A stretch of 64,000 bases of DNA, from assembly GCF_028274965.1 (NCBI RefSeq), contig NZ_JAQCNO010000048.1, positions 1 through 64,000 of the forward strand, read 5' to 3'. The stretch comes from Natronomonas sp. Its GTDB lineage: Archaea > Halobacteriota > Halobacteria > Halobacteriales > Haloarculaceae. The notes below the pieces were generated by a model that saw only the letters and a list, made by a program, of their open reading frames with translations, did no database searches and was not told where the DNA came from. The position numbers and the translations under genes were made by a program. Positions 50,534 to 59,964 of the stretch are shown one piece after another; positions within the stretch are counted from its first letter, which is position 1, and the number at the start of each line of letters is the position of its first letter.

Positions 50534-51739
50534 TCAGGCCCGCGCGAGCCCCTCGAACTGTTCGGCCGCCGTCCGGGTGCTCTTGGCGATGACGACGTCC
50601 TCGCCCCGCAGTTCGACGTCGGCGTCGGCGACGAGGATCCACCCCTCGTCGGGGCGCCGGATGGCGATGACGGAGACGGTCACGTCGGCGTCGGGGACCC
50701 CGGCCGAGACCGTCGTCCCGTCGAGGGCGCTGTCGGCCGCGATCTCGGTCCGGGTGATGATCTCGTCGCTCTCCTGGACGGCCAGCCGCACGACCGGATG
50801 GGCCTCGATGTCCCGCAGCACGCCCTCGCTGATGTCGATCGCGGCGTCGCTTATCGACTCGGTGCTCGTCCCGAGGTGGATCAGCCCGCGCAGCGACACC
50901 GGGTCCTCGGCGTCGGCGGCCGCCCGGAGCACCCACGCCTCGAACCGCGACTGCAGCGCGTCGACCTCGACCTCGAGGTTCTGGACCTCCTCGGCGAGCT
51001 GTTCGCTGTCGAACAGCGCGCTGCTGTACGCGAGATCGACCGCGAGCTCCGAGAGGTTCTTCATGTGGAGGATGGTGTCGACCGCCCGCCCGAGGTCGTC
51101 GACGGTCTCGGTCGCGGCGGCCGGGGGCTCGTAGGCCGACCCCGTCAGGGTCCGGTAGACGCCGGACATCTCGGATTCGGGGCCGCGGAGCAACGCGACG
51201 TCGTCGGGCTCGATCCGGGTGTGCGGCCCGGGGTTCAACAGCCACTCCGAGCCCCGGCGGAGCGCGATCACGCGGACGCCGGTTTCGGACTCGAGGTCGA
51301 TGCGCTTCAGCGTCCGGTCGGCGTACGCCGAGTCGGCGGCGACGACGCCGCGGACGAGCGTCTCGACGGCGTCGGGGAGCGCCGCGCGCATGGCCTCCGG
51401 CAGGCCGATGTCCTCCAGGATGATCTTCGAGATGTCGCCGGCCGCGTCGCTGATCTGGTCGGCGGCGCCGACGATGCCGAGCACCGGCGCGAGCCGTTCG
51501 GCGTCGTCCGGGCTCCGGGCGGCCATCAGGAGGCTCATTCGGGCCCGCATCTCGAGGACGTCCATCCGCTCTTCCAGCCGGAGGACCTCCTCGGCGAGCG
51601 CCCGGTTGCGGTGTAACACCGCCGAATAGGACAGGTCGATGAGCAGTTCGGCGGTGTCTTTCATCTCGACCAGCACGTCCTTGACGCTCACTGGCTCGTA
51701 GTTCACCGGCGACGAGGCCTCGGCCTCAAGGGGGTCCAT
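50534..51739 (-). CDS. PhoU- and TrkA-C-domain protein
   Basis: 401 residues, soluble. Two repeats, each a PhoU-like helical region followed by a TrkA-C (RCK C-terminal) beta domain: MKDTAELLIDLSYSAVLHRN, then TGVRVIALRRGSEWLLNPGP; and MKNLSELAVDLAYSSALFDS, then VTVSVIAIRRPDEGWILVAD. TrkA-C modules bind regulatory ligands and gate ion transporters. The position next to the MgtE pair suggests that it regulates cation flux. Confidence 0.85.
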   Translation of the reverse strand: MDPLEAEASSPVNYEPVSVKDVLVEMKDTAELLIDLSYSAVLHRNRALAEEVLRLEERMDVLEMRARMSLLMAARSPDDAERLAPVLGIVGAADQISDAAGDISKIILEDIGLPEAMRAALPDAVETLVRGVVAADSAYADRTLKRIDLESETGVRVIALRRGSEWLLNPGPHTRIEPDDVALLRGPESEMSGVYRTLTGSAYEPPAAATETVDDLGRAVDTILHMKNLSELAVDLAYSSALFDSEQLAEEVQNLEVEVDALQSRFEAWVLRAAADAEDPVSLRGLIHLGTSTESISDAAIDISEGVLRDIEAHPVVRLAVQESDEIITRTEIAADSALDGTTVSAGVPDADVTVSVIAIRRPDEGWILVADADVELRGEDVVIAKSTRTAAEQFEGLARA

Positions 51740-51811
51740 ACCCGGTACAACCGGTGGCCATTAAAAAAGCGTTTCCCGCCGGGGGCGGCGCGGCTTCGGC
51801 GCGTCGGCGCG

Positions 51812-52723
51812 TCAGTACGTCACGCCGGTCTCGGACTCCGAGAGCGACCAGAGCCGCTCGGCGAGGGCCTCGTCGTAGGAGCGCTCGCTGGATCGCTGCG
51901 GTTCGGGGTACCCGCGCATGTTCAGAAAGCCGTCCGGGCCGATGTACTCGCCGCCGGAGACGTCCGGGGCCGTCGCGGCGTACAGAAGCGGCAACGCCCC
52001 CCGCTTTGGCGACTGCGCGAAAAGGCGGTTCGCCGCGCGCATCCCGAGCGCGCGGAGCCGAGACCCCATGCGCTCGGGGCCGCGCCGCTGGAGGTTCGTC
52101 GCGGCCCACCCGGGGTGACACGCGAGACTCGAGAGGCGGTCGCCGTGGCGGCGGTCGAGTTCGTACGCAAAGAGGACGTTCGCGAGTTTGCTCTGTGCGT
52201 AGGCGTCCCAGCGGTCGTAGCTCGTCTCGCCGTGGGGGTCCTCGAAGTCGATCGAACCGCGGGCGTGCATACCGCTGCTGTGCGTGACGACGCGGGGCTC
52301 CGGGGCGGCCTCGAGCAGGCCGAGGAGCCGCCCGGTGAGCGCGAAGTGACCGAGGTGGTTGATGCCGAACTGCGATTCGAAGCCGTCGTCGGTCTCGGCG
52401 CGCGGGAGCGCCATGACCCCGGCGTTGTTACAGAGGACGTCGAGTCGTGCGAGGTCGTCTGTGAGCGCCTCGGCGAACGCCTCGATAGACGACAGCGAGG
52501 CGAGATCGAGTTCGAAGACGCTGAGCGAGGCGCCCTCGATATCGCCGCTGATCGACGCCTCCGCCCGGCGGGCGCGGTCGACGCTTCGGCACGCCATCAC
52601 GACGTGGGCACCGGCGCGGGCGAGTTCCCGCGTCGCCTCGTAGCCGAGGCCGCTGTTGGCGCCGGTGACGACCGCCGTCCGCCCCGAACAGTCCGGCATC
52701 TCGTCGGTCGTCCACTGCTGCAT
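51812..52723 (-). CDS. Short-chain dehydrogenase/reductase (retinol dehydrogenase-like)
   Basis: 303 residues. TGANSGLG (20-27) for cofactor, NNAG at 99-102, HSS around 148-150 and the catalytic YAQSK (Y175, K179), all intact. The CRSVDRARRA segment after the second strand suggests NADP(H). Like WWOX/RDH-type SDRs, it probably oxidises or reduces a hydrophobic alcohol or ketone; the substrate is unknown. Confidence 0.9.
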   Translation of the reverse strand: MQQWTTDEMPDCSGRTAVVTGANSGLGYEATRELARAGAHVVMACRSVDRARRAEASISGDIEGASLSVFELDLASLSSIEAFAEALTDDLARLDVLCNNAGVMALPRAETDDGFESQFGINHLGHFALTGRLLGLLEAAPEPRVVTHSSGMHARGSIDFEDPHGETSYDRWDAYAQSKLANVLFAYELDRRHGDRLSSLACHPGWAATNLQRRGPERMGSRLRALGMRAANRLFAQSPKRGALPLLYAATAPDVSGGEYIGPDGFLNMRGYPEPQRSSERSYDEALAERLWSLSESETGVTY

Positions 52724-52777
52724 ACGCCCCGTAGGCGTCGGGTCCCTATATGTCCGCGGACGGGCGGCGCCCGGCGG

Positions 52778-53131
52778 TCACGTCCCGAGTTTCGACCTGG
52801 AGATCCCGACGCTGGCCGGGGTGATGACGATCTGGTCGTCCTCCTTCTGTACGATGTCGCCGCCGACCTCCCGGGAGACCTGTTTCAGTTCGTCGACGAT
52901 GTGTTCCATTGTCCGGTCGCTCGTGCTGTGTCGGACGATGTCGGCGACGACGATGTCGCCGTCGTACACCGCGTCCTTGATGCCGATGACATCGTTCTTG
53001 TCGCCGATCTCCGCGAAGCGGACCTGGACGGCCGCGGCCGCCCCGTCCGTATCGAAGTCCTCGGCGTCGAGTTCGACGTAGTCCTCGGTGCTGTTGGCGC
53101 TACTGCCGAGGAGTTTGCTCATGAGTCCCAT
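52778..53131 (-). CDS. sepF: Cell division protein SepF
   Basis: 117 residues from ATG 53131. MGLMSKLLGSSANSTEDYVE is the amphipathic membrane-targeting N-terminus, then the SepF core (VQVRFAEIGDKNDVIGIKDA, IVVADIVRHSTSDRTMEHIV, DELKQVSREVGGDIVQKEDD). Archaeal SepF anchors FtsZ to the membrane and is essential in Haloferax volcanii. Confidence 0.93.
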   Translation of the reverse strand: MGLMSKLLGSSANSTEDYVELDAEDFDTDGAAAAVQVRFAEIGDKNDVIGIKDAVYDGDIVVADIVRHSTSDRTMEHIVDELKQVSREVGGDIVQKEDDQIVITPASVGISRSKLGT

Positions 53132-53203
53132 GTGTCGGTGGGCGGCGGGGCGAGACATAGGTCTTACGTCCGTCGGAGCGCCGCCACGCGTCAGACGCCG
53201 GGC

Positions 53204-53683
53204 TCAGACGCGGAACGCATAGAGATCGTCGCCGACGTGATGGAGGGACTCGACGACCATCCCCGAGTCGCCGACCATGTCCGACCCGTCGGTTTCGGCG
53301 CGGCCGATCGCCAGCGCCTTGGCGTGGGTCTCCTCGACGACGACGACGAGGTCGCCGGGGCCGATGTCCTCGGTCGCGTCGGTGATCCCCGGCCGCATCA
53401 CGTTCGCGCCGTCCGAGACAAACGAGATCGCCCCGGCGTCGACCGTCACGACGTGGTTCTCCGGCGGGTGCGCGTTCGCGCCGCGGACGGTCACGAAGAG
53501 CTCCCCGTCGAAGGAGGCGACGAGCGGTTCGCCGTCGACGAGGACGACCTCGCGGTCGGTGTCGACGAACTCGACGCGTTCGTACGCCTCGCCGGCGAGG
53601 TCGATCCCGAGGTGCTCGGCCAGAGACGTCTCCAGGGCCCCGATCTCGTCGGACCGGAGGTGGTGGCGGGACTTCACCTGCAT
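53204..53683 (-). CDS. PUA-domain RNA-binding protein
   Basis: 159 residues. MQVKSRHHLRSDEIGALETS is the pre-PUA region and the C-terminal half (VTVDAGAISFVSDGANVMRP, GDLVVVVEETHAKALAIGRA) is a PUA domain, as in MCT-1/Tma20-like archaeal proteins linked to translation. In line with sepF on the minus strand, 73 bases away. Confidence 0.88.
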   Translation of the reverse strand: MQVKSRHHLRSDEIGALETSLAEHLGIDLAGEAYERVEFVDTDREVVLVDGEPLVASFDGELFVTVRGANAHPPENHVVTVDAGAISFVSDGANVMRPGITDATEDIGPGDLVVVVEETHAKALAIGRAETDGSDMVGDSGMVVESLHHVGDDLYAFRV

Positions 53684-53779
53684 ACCGGCGTTTCGGCGCC
53701 TCGAGGGTTAAAAACCGCCGGTCGGGGGGCGCGGCCGCCGAGCGCAGTTCTTTTGCGGCGAACGGGCGTACGACCGCAC

Positions 53780-54595
53780 ATGAGCGATTTCGACCGCGAG
53801 GCCGAACGGGAGAAGCTCCGCGAGAAGTACGAGCGCGACAAACAAAAACGGGAGGCGTCCGAGCGGATGAGCGAACTCCTCCTCCAGGGGGCGACGATGA
53901 CGAACCGCCACTGCCCGGAGTGTCGGTCGCCGGTGTTCCGGTACGAGGGCCGGCAGTTCTGCCCGACCTGCGAACGGGAGGTCACGACCGAGGACGCGGA
54001 GGCCGCCGAGGAGGACCGGGAGGCGGACGCGGGGGACGCGACGGGGGCGGAGCCGACAGAACGGACAGAACCGACAGAACCGACGGCGGCGGAACCCGAG
54101 ACGGAACCCGAGACGAGGGGAGAGACGGAGACGGAGACGGGGACGGAGACGGGGACGGAACCCCGAGCGCGCAGCGATCCGACCGGATCGGACGTGGAGA
54201 GCAACGACAACGCGTCGGCCGTCGAGGGCGGAGCGTCGAAGCGAACGGCCGACGACGCGCCGGCCGGGTCGGGCCGAAACGAACGGGCCGAAGAGCCGCG
54301 GCGGGCGTCGACCGGCGAGCGGCAACCGACGCCGGCGGGCGAGCGACGGCCGGCGCGCGTTCAGCCGCCGGCCCGCCGTGAAAGCAGAGACGAACGGGAG
54401 CGCGGGACCGACGGGCGGACGGCGGAGCGATCCGAGGCGGAAGCGGAGTTCCGCGACGCGGAGGCGTCGCTGCGGCGGGAGATCGGCGGGCTGACGAGAC
54501 GCGCCGAGGAGACCCGCGACGTTGGGCGCAAGCGGGACCTGCTCGCGGCGGCGCGGGAGGCCGCCGAAACGCTGCGGGCGATCCGTCGGCTGTGA
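53780..54595 (+). CDS. SSSCA1-family zinc protein with repetitive linker
   Basis: 271 residues from ATG 53780. The N-terminus (MSDFDREAEREKLREKYERD, MSELLLQGATMTNRHCPECR) and C45-x2-C48 with C61-x2-C64 form the autoantigen p27 (SSSCA1) zinc ribbon. Residues about 75-210 are a low-complexity Thr/Glu/Arg-rich linker, and the C-terminus (AEFRDAEASLRREIGGLTRR) is a coiled coil. Function unknown. It ends 9 bases from the hef stop codon on the other strand. Confidence 0.85.
   Translation: MSDFDREAEREKLREKYERDKQKREASERMSELLLQGATMTNRHCPECRSPVFRYEGRQFCPTCEREVTTEDAEAAEEDREADAGDATGAEPTERTEPTEPTAAEPETEPETRGETETETGTETGTEPRARSDPTGSDVESNDNASAVEGGASKRTADDAPAGSGRNERAEEPRRASTGERQPTPAGERRPARVQPPARRESRDERERGTDGRTAERSEAEAEFRDAEASLRREIGGLTRRAEETRDVGRKRDLLAAAREAAETLRAIRRL
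54118..54163 (+). repeat. GAGACGG-type tandem repeat inside the SSSCA1 gene
   Basis: Near-perfect tandem units of GAGACG and GGGACG encode alternating Thr-Glu and Gly residues in the linker. Slippage here would change linker length without changing the frame when units of six are gained or lost. Confidence 0.7.
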
Positions 54596-54604
54596 CCGCC
54601 GGCG

Positions 54605-57067
54605 TCACCCGCGGTCGGCGTACTCGCTCGCGGTGACGGTTCGGATCCGGTCGGCGGTGACCTCGCCGACGCCGTCGACGGCCAGCAAGTCGTCCTCGTC
54701 GGCGCTCATCACGCGCTCGACGCTGCCGAAGTGCTCAAGCAGCGCGCGGGCCGTGACCGGGCCGACCTCGGCGACGGAGCCGACGACGTACTCCTGTTGC
54801 TCGGCGAGCGTCTTGCCGCCCTTCTCGCCGTGGACGGAGACGGCGCGGTCGTCGGCGTTTTGCTCGCGCGTCGCGATGACCTCGAGTAGGTCGGCCGTTC
54901 CGTCGGCGTCCTCGGTCCGCAGCACGCTCGCGCCGAAATCGACGGCGAGGGAGGCCAACGCCCCGCGGATCGCGTTCGGGTGGACGTTCCGGGAGCCGTA
55001 CAGTCCGTCGCCCTCCACGACGACGACCGGGCGGGCGTAGTGGCGGGCCGCCGCGCCGACCTGCTCGAAGAGTGACCTGTCGCCGCCGACGAGCGTCTCG
55101 AGGAAGTCGTCGACGGCCTTGCGCTCGACGACGACGCGGTCCGAGAGGACGTAGTCGCCGACGTCGAGCGTTTCGAGGCGGGTTTCGATCCCCTCGCGGG
55201 TCGAGAGGTCCCGGGCGATGTGGGAGTCGAGTTCGCGCTGGTCGGCGACGATCTCGACCGTCTCGCCGTCCGGTTCGGCCTCGGCGACCGTCGCGTCGGC
55301 AGAGCGATCAGGGGCGGTGTCGGCACCGGCGTCGACATCGCCGGCGAAGTCGGCGAGTCCGGCCTGTCCCGACCCGGAGGTGTCGGCCTCCCCCGTAGGT
55401 CCCGTTCCGGAGTCGCTTCCGGTGGCGGTGTCGTCAGCAGCGTCGGCGTCAGCGGTGCCGTCGGCGTCATCGGCACCGTCGAACGCCTCGAGGTCCGTCT
55501 GTTCGGCGATCTCCGCCTCGATCTCCCCTTCGAGGCTCTTCAGTTTCCGGAGTTCCTCCTCCATCCGTTGTTCCTCGTTTCGGGACATCCAGAAGAACGC
55601 CTCGTCGCGGGTGTCCTCGGCGAGCAACACCACGACGCGGCCGTCGCTGGCCCGCCCGGTCCGACCCTTCCGCTGGATCGAGCGGATCCCCTTCGGCACC
55701 GGTTCGTAGAACAACACGAGGTCGACGTCGGGCACGTCGAGGCCCTCCTCGGCGACGGACGTCGAAACGAGCACCTCGAACTCGCCCGCCCGGAACGCGT
55801 CGAGCGTCTCCTTCTGTTCGGTCTGGGTCATCCCGTCGGAGCCCTCCTTGTCGCCCTGGCCGACGAACCGCCGCGTCTGGAAGTGCTCGCCGAGGAACTC
55901 CGTCAGCGTCTCGGCGGTGTCGCGGGACTCGGTGAAGACGATGACCCGTTCGCCGTTCTCGATGCCGAGCGTCTGTGCGAGTAAGATTCTGGTCCGACGG
56001 AACTTCGGGTGGAGGTCCTCGAAGTGCTCCGCGCGGCGCATCGCCTCCGTGACGCGGCGGTCGCTGACGAACCGCTGGCTCGCCTTCGAGGCGCCCGAGG
56101 ACCGCGCGTCCTCCCGCTGGCGCTCGAAGTACCGGCGCAGGGACTCGACGCTTTGGGTCTCGACCAACTCGACGGCGCGCCGGAGTTTCATGATCTCGGC
56201 GTGAGCGCTCATCCCTTTGTAGCCGTCGCCGTCGTCGTTGTTGATGAGCTCCTGAAGCTTCGCCCGCATCGCGTTCAACTGCGATTGGGACATGTTCGGG
56301 TCCGTCGAGTTCGTCACGCCGAGTTCCCTGAGGGTCCCGAGGCGCTCGGCGATCACGTCGTTGAGCGCGTCGCGGATCTCGATGACCGCCTCGGGGAGTT
56401 CGACGCGTTCCCACTCGACGTCGGTCCGGTAGGTGTGTTCGGCGACGTCGGCGTCGTCCTCGGTCATCACCGCGACCTCCCGGAGGCCGAGGTTGTCACA
56501 GACCGTGAGGATCTCCGATTTGTCCCCGCCCGGCGAGGCGCTCATCGCGGTGACGAGCGGTTCGTCGGCGTCGGCGTGGTACCGGTCGGCGATGTAGTTG
56601 TACGCGTAGTTGCCGGTGGCGCGGTGGCACTCGTCGAAGGTGACGTGCGTGACGTCCGAAAGCGAAACGCGGTTGCCGACGAGGTCGTTCTCGATGACCT
56701 GCGGCGTCGCACAGACGACCCGGGAGGACTCCCACAGTTCGGCGCGGTCCTCGGGGCGGACGTCGCCGGTGAACACGACGACCTCGTCGTCGGGGACCGT
56801 CAGGGCGTCCCGGTAGAAGGCGGCGTGTTGTTGGACGAGCGGCTTCGTCGGCGCCAAAAGCAGCGAGGTCCCGCCGCGCTCGGACAGCCGGTGGGCCGTC
56901 ACGAGCAGGCTCACGGCCGTTTTTCCGAGCCCGGTCGGGAGACAGACGAGCGTGTGGTCCGATCGGGCCGTCTCGGCCAACCGGAGCTGATAGCGGCGCT
57001 TCTCGAGGAGGCCCTCGGCCAAGAGCGGGCCCTCGATGTACTCGGCGTCGCCGGAGGCTGTCGCCAT
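54605..57067 (-). CDS. hef: Hef helicase/nuclease
   Basis: 820 residues, complete. SF2 helicase: LPTGLGKT at 43-50, DECHRA, SASPGG, QRKGRTGR. A long acidic Asp/Gly/Thr-rich linker (about 510-610) joins it to an XPF/ERCC4 nuclease with ERKAVDDF starting at 648, and tandem helix-hairpin-helix motifs at the end (LLAVDGVGEVTADRIRTVTA). Archaeal FANCM/XPF relative that acts on stalled forks; in Haloferax it is essential without Hjc. Leaderless promoter at 57092. Confidence 0.96.
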   Translation of the reverse strand: MATASGDAEYIEGPLLAEGLLEKRRYQLRLAETARSDHTLVCLPTGLGKTAVSLLVTAHRLSERGGTSLLLAPTKPLVQQHAAFYRDALTVPDDEVVVFTGDVRPEDRAELWESSRVVCATPQVIENDLVGNRVSLSDVTHVTFDECHRATGNYAYNYIADRYHADADEPLVTAMSASPGGDKSEILTVCDNLGLREVAVMTEDDADVAEHTYRTDVEWERVELPEAVIEIRDALNDVIAERLGTLRELGVTNSTDPNMSQSQLNAMRAKLQELINNDDGDGYKGMSAHAEIMKLRRAVELVETQSVESLRRYFERQREDARSSGASKASQRFVSDRRVTEAMRRAEHFEDLHPKFRRTRILLAQTLGIENGERVIVFTESRDTAETLTEFLGEHFQTRRFVGQGDKEGSDGMTQTEQKETLDAFRAGEFEVLVSTSVAEEGLDVPDVDLVLFYEPVPKGIRSIQRKGRTGRASDGRVVVLLAEDTRDEAFFWMSRNEEQRMEEELRKLKSLEGEIEAEIAEQTDLEAFDGADDADGTADADAADDTATGSDSGTGPTGEADTSGSGQAGLADFAGDVDAGADTAPDRSADATVAEAEPDGETVEIVADQRELDSHIARDLSTREGIETRLETLDVGDYVLSDRVVVERKAVDDFLETLVGGDRSLFEQVGAAARHYARPVVVVEGDGLYGSRNVHPNAIRGALASLAVDFGASVLRTEDADGTADLLEVIATREQNADDRAVSVHGEKGGKTLAEQQEYVVGSVAEVGPVTARALLEHFGSVERVMSADEDDLLAVDGVGEVTADRIRTVTASEYADRG

Positions 57068-57091
57068 CTACGAACGGGTTCGTCGTTTCGC

Positions 57092-57099
57092 TGTATAAG
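57092..57099 (-). promoter_or_regulatory. TATA-like box of hef
   Basis: TGTATAAG (minus strand CTTATACA) is centred 28 bases before ATG 57067. Confidence 0.55.
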
Positions 57100-57140
57100 G
57101 GTTCGGCCGCCGAGGTGGAACTGAAGCGACCGGGCGGCGG

Positions 57141-57148
57141 TTTATATA
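57141..57148. promoter_or_regulatory. Strong TATA-like box without an assigned gene
   Basis: TTTATATA is the best TATA match in this gap. Because it is nearly symmetrical it could serve hef as a second, upstream promoter or a plus-strand transcript starting near 57173. In the 200 bases to 57352 I see no coding frame and no recognisable RNA, only the 3' end of glyS. Confidence 0.5.
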
Positions 57149-57352
57149 CCAGAACCGACGCAGCGTTCCCGTGACCTGAGCCATCGCCGGCGGTCCCCCG
57201 AGGACGTCGCGCGGCCACGGGGCCGTCGGAGCGAACGCGCCGCCTGCTCGCAAGCCGTTTCGACGCCGCGGTCTCACACGGCCGTCGTTGTGGCCACCGG
57301 ATTCAGGGGGCGAGTCCGGGCGGCCTCGATCGGCGCGTCGCCGTGGGCTCGC

Positions 57353-59092
57353 TTAGAGCTCCGAGAGCGCGTCCCCGGAGACGAGCCGCCGGATCACGGC
57401 GGAGAGGTCGTCGGCCGAGACGCGTTTTTGCTCCGTCGAATCGCGCTCCCGGATAGTCACCGTGTCGTCTTCGAGCGTCTCGTAGTCGACGGTCACGCAG
57501 TAGGGCGTTCCGACCTCGTCCTGTCGCCGGTAGCGCCGGCCGATGTTGCCGGTGTCGTCGTAGGCGACCTCGAAGCCGTCGGCCCGGAGCCGGGCGGCGA
57601 TCCCCTCGGCGCGTTCGTCGAGGCCGTCCTTCGTCATCAGCGGGACGACGGCGACGGTCGTCGGGGCCATCGCGGCGGGGAGTTCGAGGAACGATCGCTC
57701 CTCGTCGTCGACGGTGTCGGTCCCGTGGGCGTGGATCAACACGCTGTAGACGAGCCGTCCGACGCCGAAGGAGGGCTCGATCACGTGCGGCGTGATGTGT
57801 TCGCCGGCCTCCGTCTGTTCTTCGACGGCAAAGCCCGTCGTTTCGACGGGGACGGCGTGGGTTTCGCCGTCGAGTTCGACGGTGACGGAGTCGCCCTCGA
57901 AGGCCGAGCGGTCGCGGCCGGCGAGCGCCTCGAGCGCGTCGGCGACCTCGCCGGCCGCCTCGCCGAACTCGGGGCCGAGGTAGCTCATGTCCGGATCGAC
58001 GACGGCGCGTTCGACCGTCCGCGGCTCGTCGTACTGCCGGAAGACGGTGAACGGCTCCCCCGAGTGCTCGCCGTGTTTCGAGAGATCGTAGTCCGACCGG
58101 TAGGCGAAGCCGGTGACCTCGATCCAGTTGCCGCCGATCTCCGCCTCGGCGTCCCAGCAGTCGGCGGCGTAGTGGGCGCGTTCGCCGGCGAGGTGCTGGC
58201 GGTACCGGAACCGGTCCATGTCGATCCCGATCCGCTCGTAGAACTCGACCGACCGCCCGAGGTAGTACGCCACCCACTCGCTTTCGAGGGGTCCGGCTTC
58301 GAGCGCGGCGCCGACAGTGTGGCGTTCGACGCCGCCGTCGCCGTCGCCGGTCTGTGCGCTCGCGGAGTACAGCGGCACCTCGACGTCTTCGACCGCTTCG
58401 ATCGGCGGTCGGTCGCGTTCGGGGTCGATGAAGTGTTCGAGTTCGGCCTGCGTGAACTCGCGGACCCGGACGAGCGCGCGTCGCGGGGATATCTCGTTCC
58501 GGTAGGCCCGGCCGATCTGGGCGACGCCGAAGGGGAGCGTGTTCCGTGCGTACTCCTTCAGGCGGGGGAACTCGACGAAGATCCCCTGTGCGGTCTCGGG
58601 GCGGAGATACCCCGGAGCGCCGGACCCGGGGCCGATGTTCGTCCCGAACATGAGGTTGAACTCCTCGACCGGCTCCTCGGCGAGGGCGGCGCCGCAGGAC
58701 GGGCAGCCGATGCCGTGTTCGGCGACGAGTTCGGCGACCCGCTCCGTCCCGAGCGCCTCCGCGTCTTCGATGTCGGGGACGGCGTCCTCGACGAGGTGGT
58801 CGGCGCGGTGCGTCGCGCCGCACTCGGCGCACTCGAGTATCATGTCGTCGAACCCCTCGAGGTGTCCCGAGGCCTCGAAGACGGCCTCGGGCATGACGGT
58901 CGGCGCTTCGAGCTCCATGTTGCCGAGTTCGCGGACGAAGAGGTCCCGCCACGCGTCCTCGATGTTCCGCTTGAGCGCCGCGCCCTCCGGGCCGTAGGTG
59001 TAAAACCCCGCGGTGCCGCCGTAGGCCTCGTTCGAGGCGAAAAAGAACCCGCGGCGTTTGGCGAGTTCGGCGAGCGCGGCCGTCTCGCTCAT
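57353..59092 (-). CDS. glyS: Glycyl-tRNA synthetase, archaeal/eukaryal (alpha2) type
   Basis: 579 residues from ATG 59092. Class II synthetase: motif 1 near FYTYGPEGAALKRNIEDAWR, motif 2 GRAYRNEISPRRALVRVREF, motif 3 GVGRLVYSVLI. An insertion with C-x2-C pairs (LECAECGATH and GCPSCGAAL) may bind zinc. Its ATG overlaps the stop codon of the CBS gene (ATGA), so the two are translated in series. Confidence 0.96.
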   Translation of the reverse strand: MSETAALAELAKRRGFFFASNEAYGGTAGFYTYGPEGAALKRNIEDAWRDLFVRELGNMELEAPTVMPEAVFEASGHLEGFDDMILECAECGATHRADHLVEDAVPDIEDAEALGTERVAELVAEHGIGCPSCGAALAEEPVEEFNLMFGTNIGPGSGAPGYLRPETAQGIFVEFPRLKEYARNTLPFGVAQIGRAYRNEISPRRALVRVREFTQAELEHFIDPERDRPPIEAVEDVEVPLYSASAQTGDGDGGVERHTVGAALEAGPLESEWVAYYLGRSVEFYERIGIDMDRFRYRQHLAGERAHYAADCWDAEAEIGGNWIEVTGFAYRSDYDLSKHGEHSGEPFTVFRQYDEPRTVERAVVDPDMSYLGPEFGEAAGEVADALEALAGRDRSAFEGDSVTVELDGETHAVPVETTGFAVEEQTEAGEHITPHVIEPSFGVGRLVYSVLIHAHGTDTVDDEERSFLELPAAMAPTTVAVVPLMTKDGLDERAEGIAARLRADGFEVAYDDTGNIGRRYRRQDEVGTPYCVTVDYETLEDDTVTIRERDSTEQKRVSADDLSAVIRRLVSGDALSEL

Positions 59093-59964
59093 ACCAGCGC
59101 CTCCAGGAGGTCGGTGTCCCGGACGATGCCGACCAGGTCGTCCCCGGAGAGCAGCGGTATCTGCTCGATGTCGTTCGACAGCATGAGACGTGCGGTCTCG
59201 CGGGCAGTCCGGTGTCTCGACACCGTCAGGAGCTCCTCGGTCATGAACTCCGAGACCGGGGTCGAGGGGATCTCGACGTTCAGCGTCGGGACCGATCGGC
59301 TGCCGACCGCCTTGATCCCTTCCCACATCCACTCGTCGTCCTGGTTGGCGACGGCGTCGCCGGGGTCGGATTCGCCCTGGACGACGCGGGCGACATCGAT
59401 GATGTCGACCTCGGTGAGCATCCCCGCCTGTCGTCCGTCGTCGTCTAGGACCACGGCGTAGGGGACGTTCGCGTAGGAGAGTTCCCGCTCGGCGACGGGA
59501 AGCGGCGTATCGCGGTAGACCGTGTTGACCGGTCGCGTCGCCAACCCGCCCACCTCGGTGTCGCCGTCGCGTTCGCCCTCGGTGTCGCCATCGCGTTTGT
59601 CCTCGGCGATCGCGCGCACGACGTCGGTGACGGTCACGATCCCGACGAGCGCGCCGTCGTCGACCACGGGGACGCGGCGTTCGCCCGATTCGAGGATGTG
59701 CTCCGCGAGTGCCGTCAGCGTCGTCGACGGCGACAGCCCCGGGACCTCCCGGAGGAGAAGCGCCAACTGGTCCTCGTCGGGGTTCTCGATGAGCGACTCG
59801 CGGGTGACGAGCCCCCGGAACCGCTCGCCCTCGTCGGTCGTTTTGATGACCGGAACCGACGAGAAGCCCCGCTCCTGTAGATACTCGAGAACGTCATCCC
59901 GCGTCCCGGGGACCTCGACGGTGATAACGTCCGCCCGCGGTGTCATCGCGTCTGCGACGTTCAT
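59089..59964 (-). CDS. Four-CBS-domain protein
   Basis: 291 residues from ATG 59964. Four CBS motifs: MNVADAMTPRADVITVEVPG, the pair near VPVVDDGALVGIVTVTDVVR, TRPVNTVYRDTPLPVAEREL and VSEFMTEELLTVSRHRTARE. No membrane or catalytic domain, so it likely senses nucleotides such as AMP, ATP or SAM. The overlapping link with glyS suggests a role in nucleotide-sensitive control of it or of a shared process. Confidence 0.9.
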   Translation of the reverse strand: MNVADAMTPRADVITVEVPGTRDDVLEYLQERGFSSVPVIKTTDEGERFRGLVTRESLIENPDEDQLALLLREVPGLSPSTTLTALAEHILESGERRVPVVDDGALVGIVTVTDVVRAIAEDKRDGDTEGERDGDTEVGGLATRPVNTVYRDTPLPVAERELSYANVPYAVVLDDDGRQAGMLTEVDIIDVARVVQGESDPGDAVANQDDEWMWEGIKAVGSRSVPTLNVEIPSTPVSEFMTEELLTVSRHRTARETARLMLSNDIEQIPLLSGDDLVGIVRDTDLLEALV

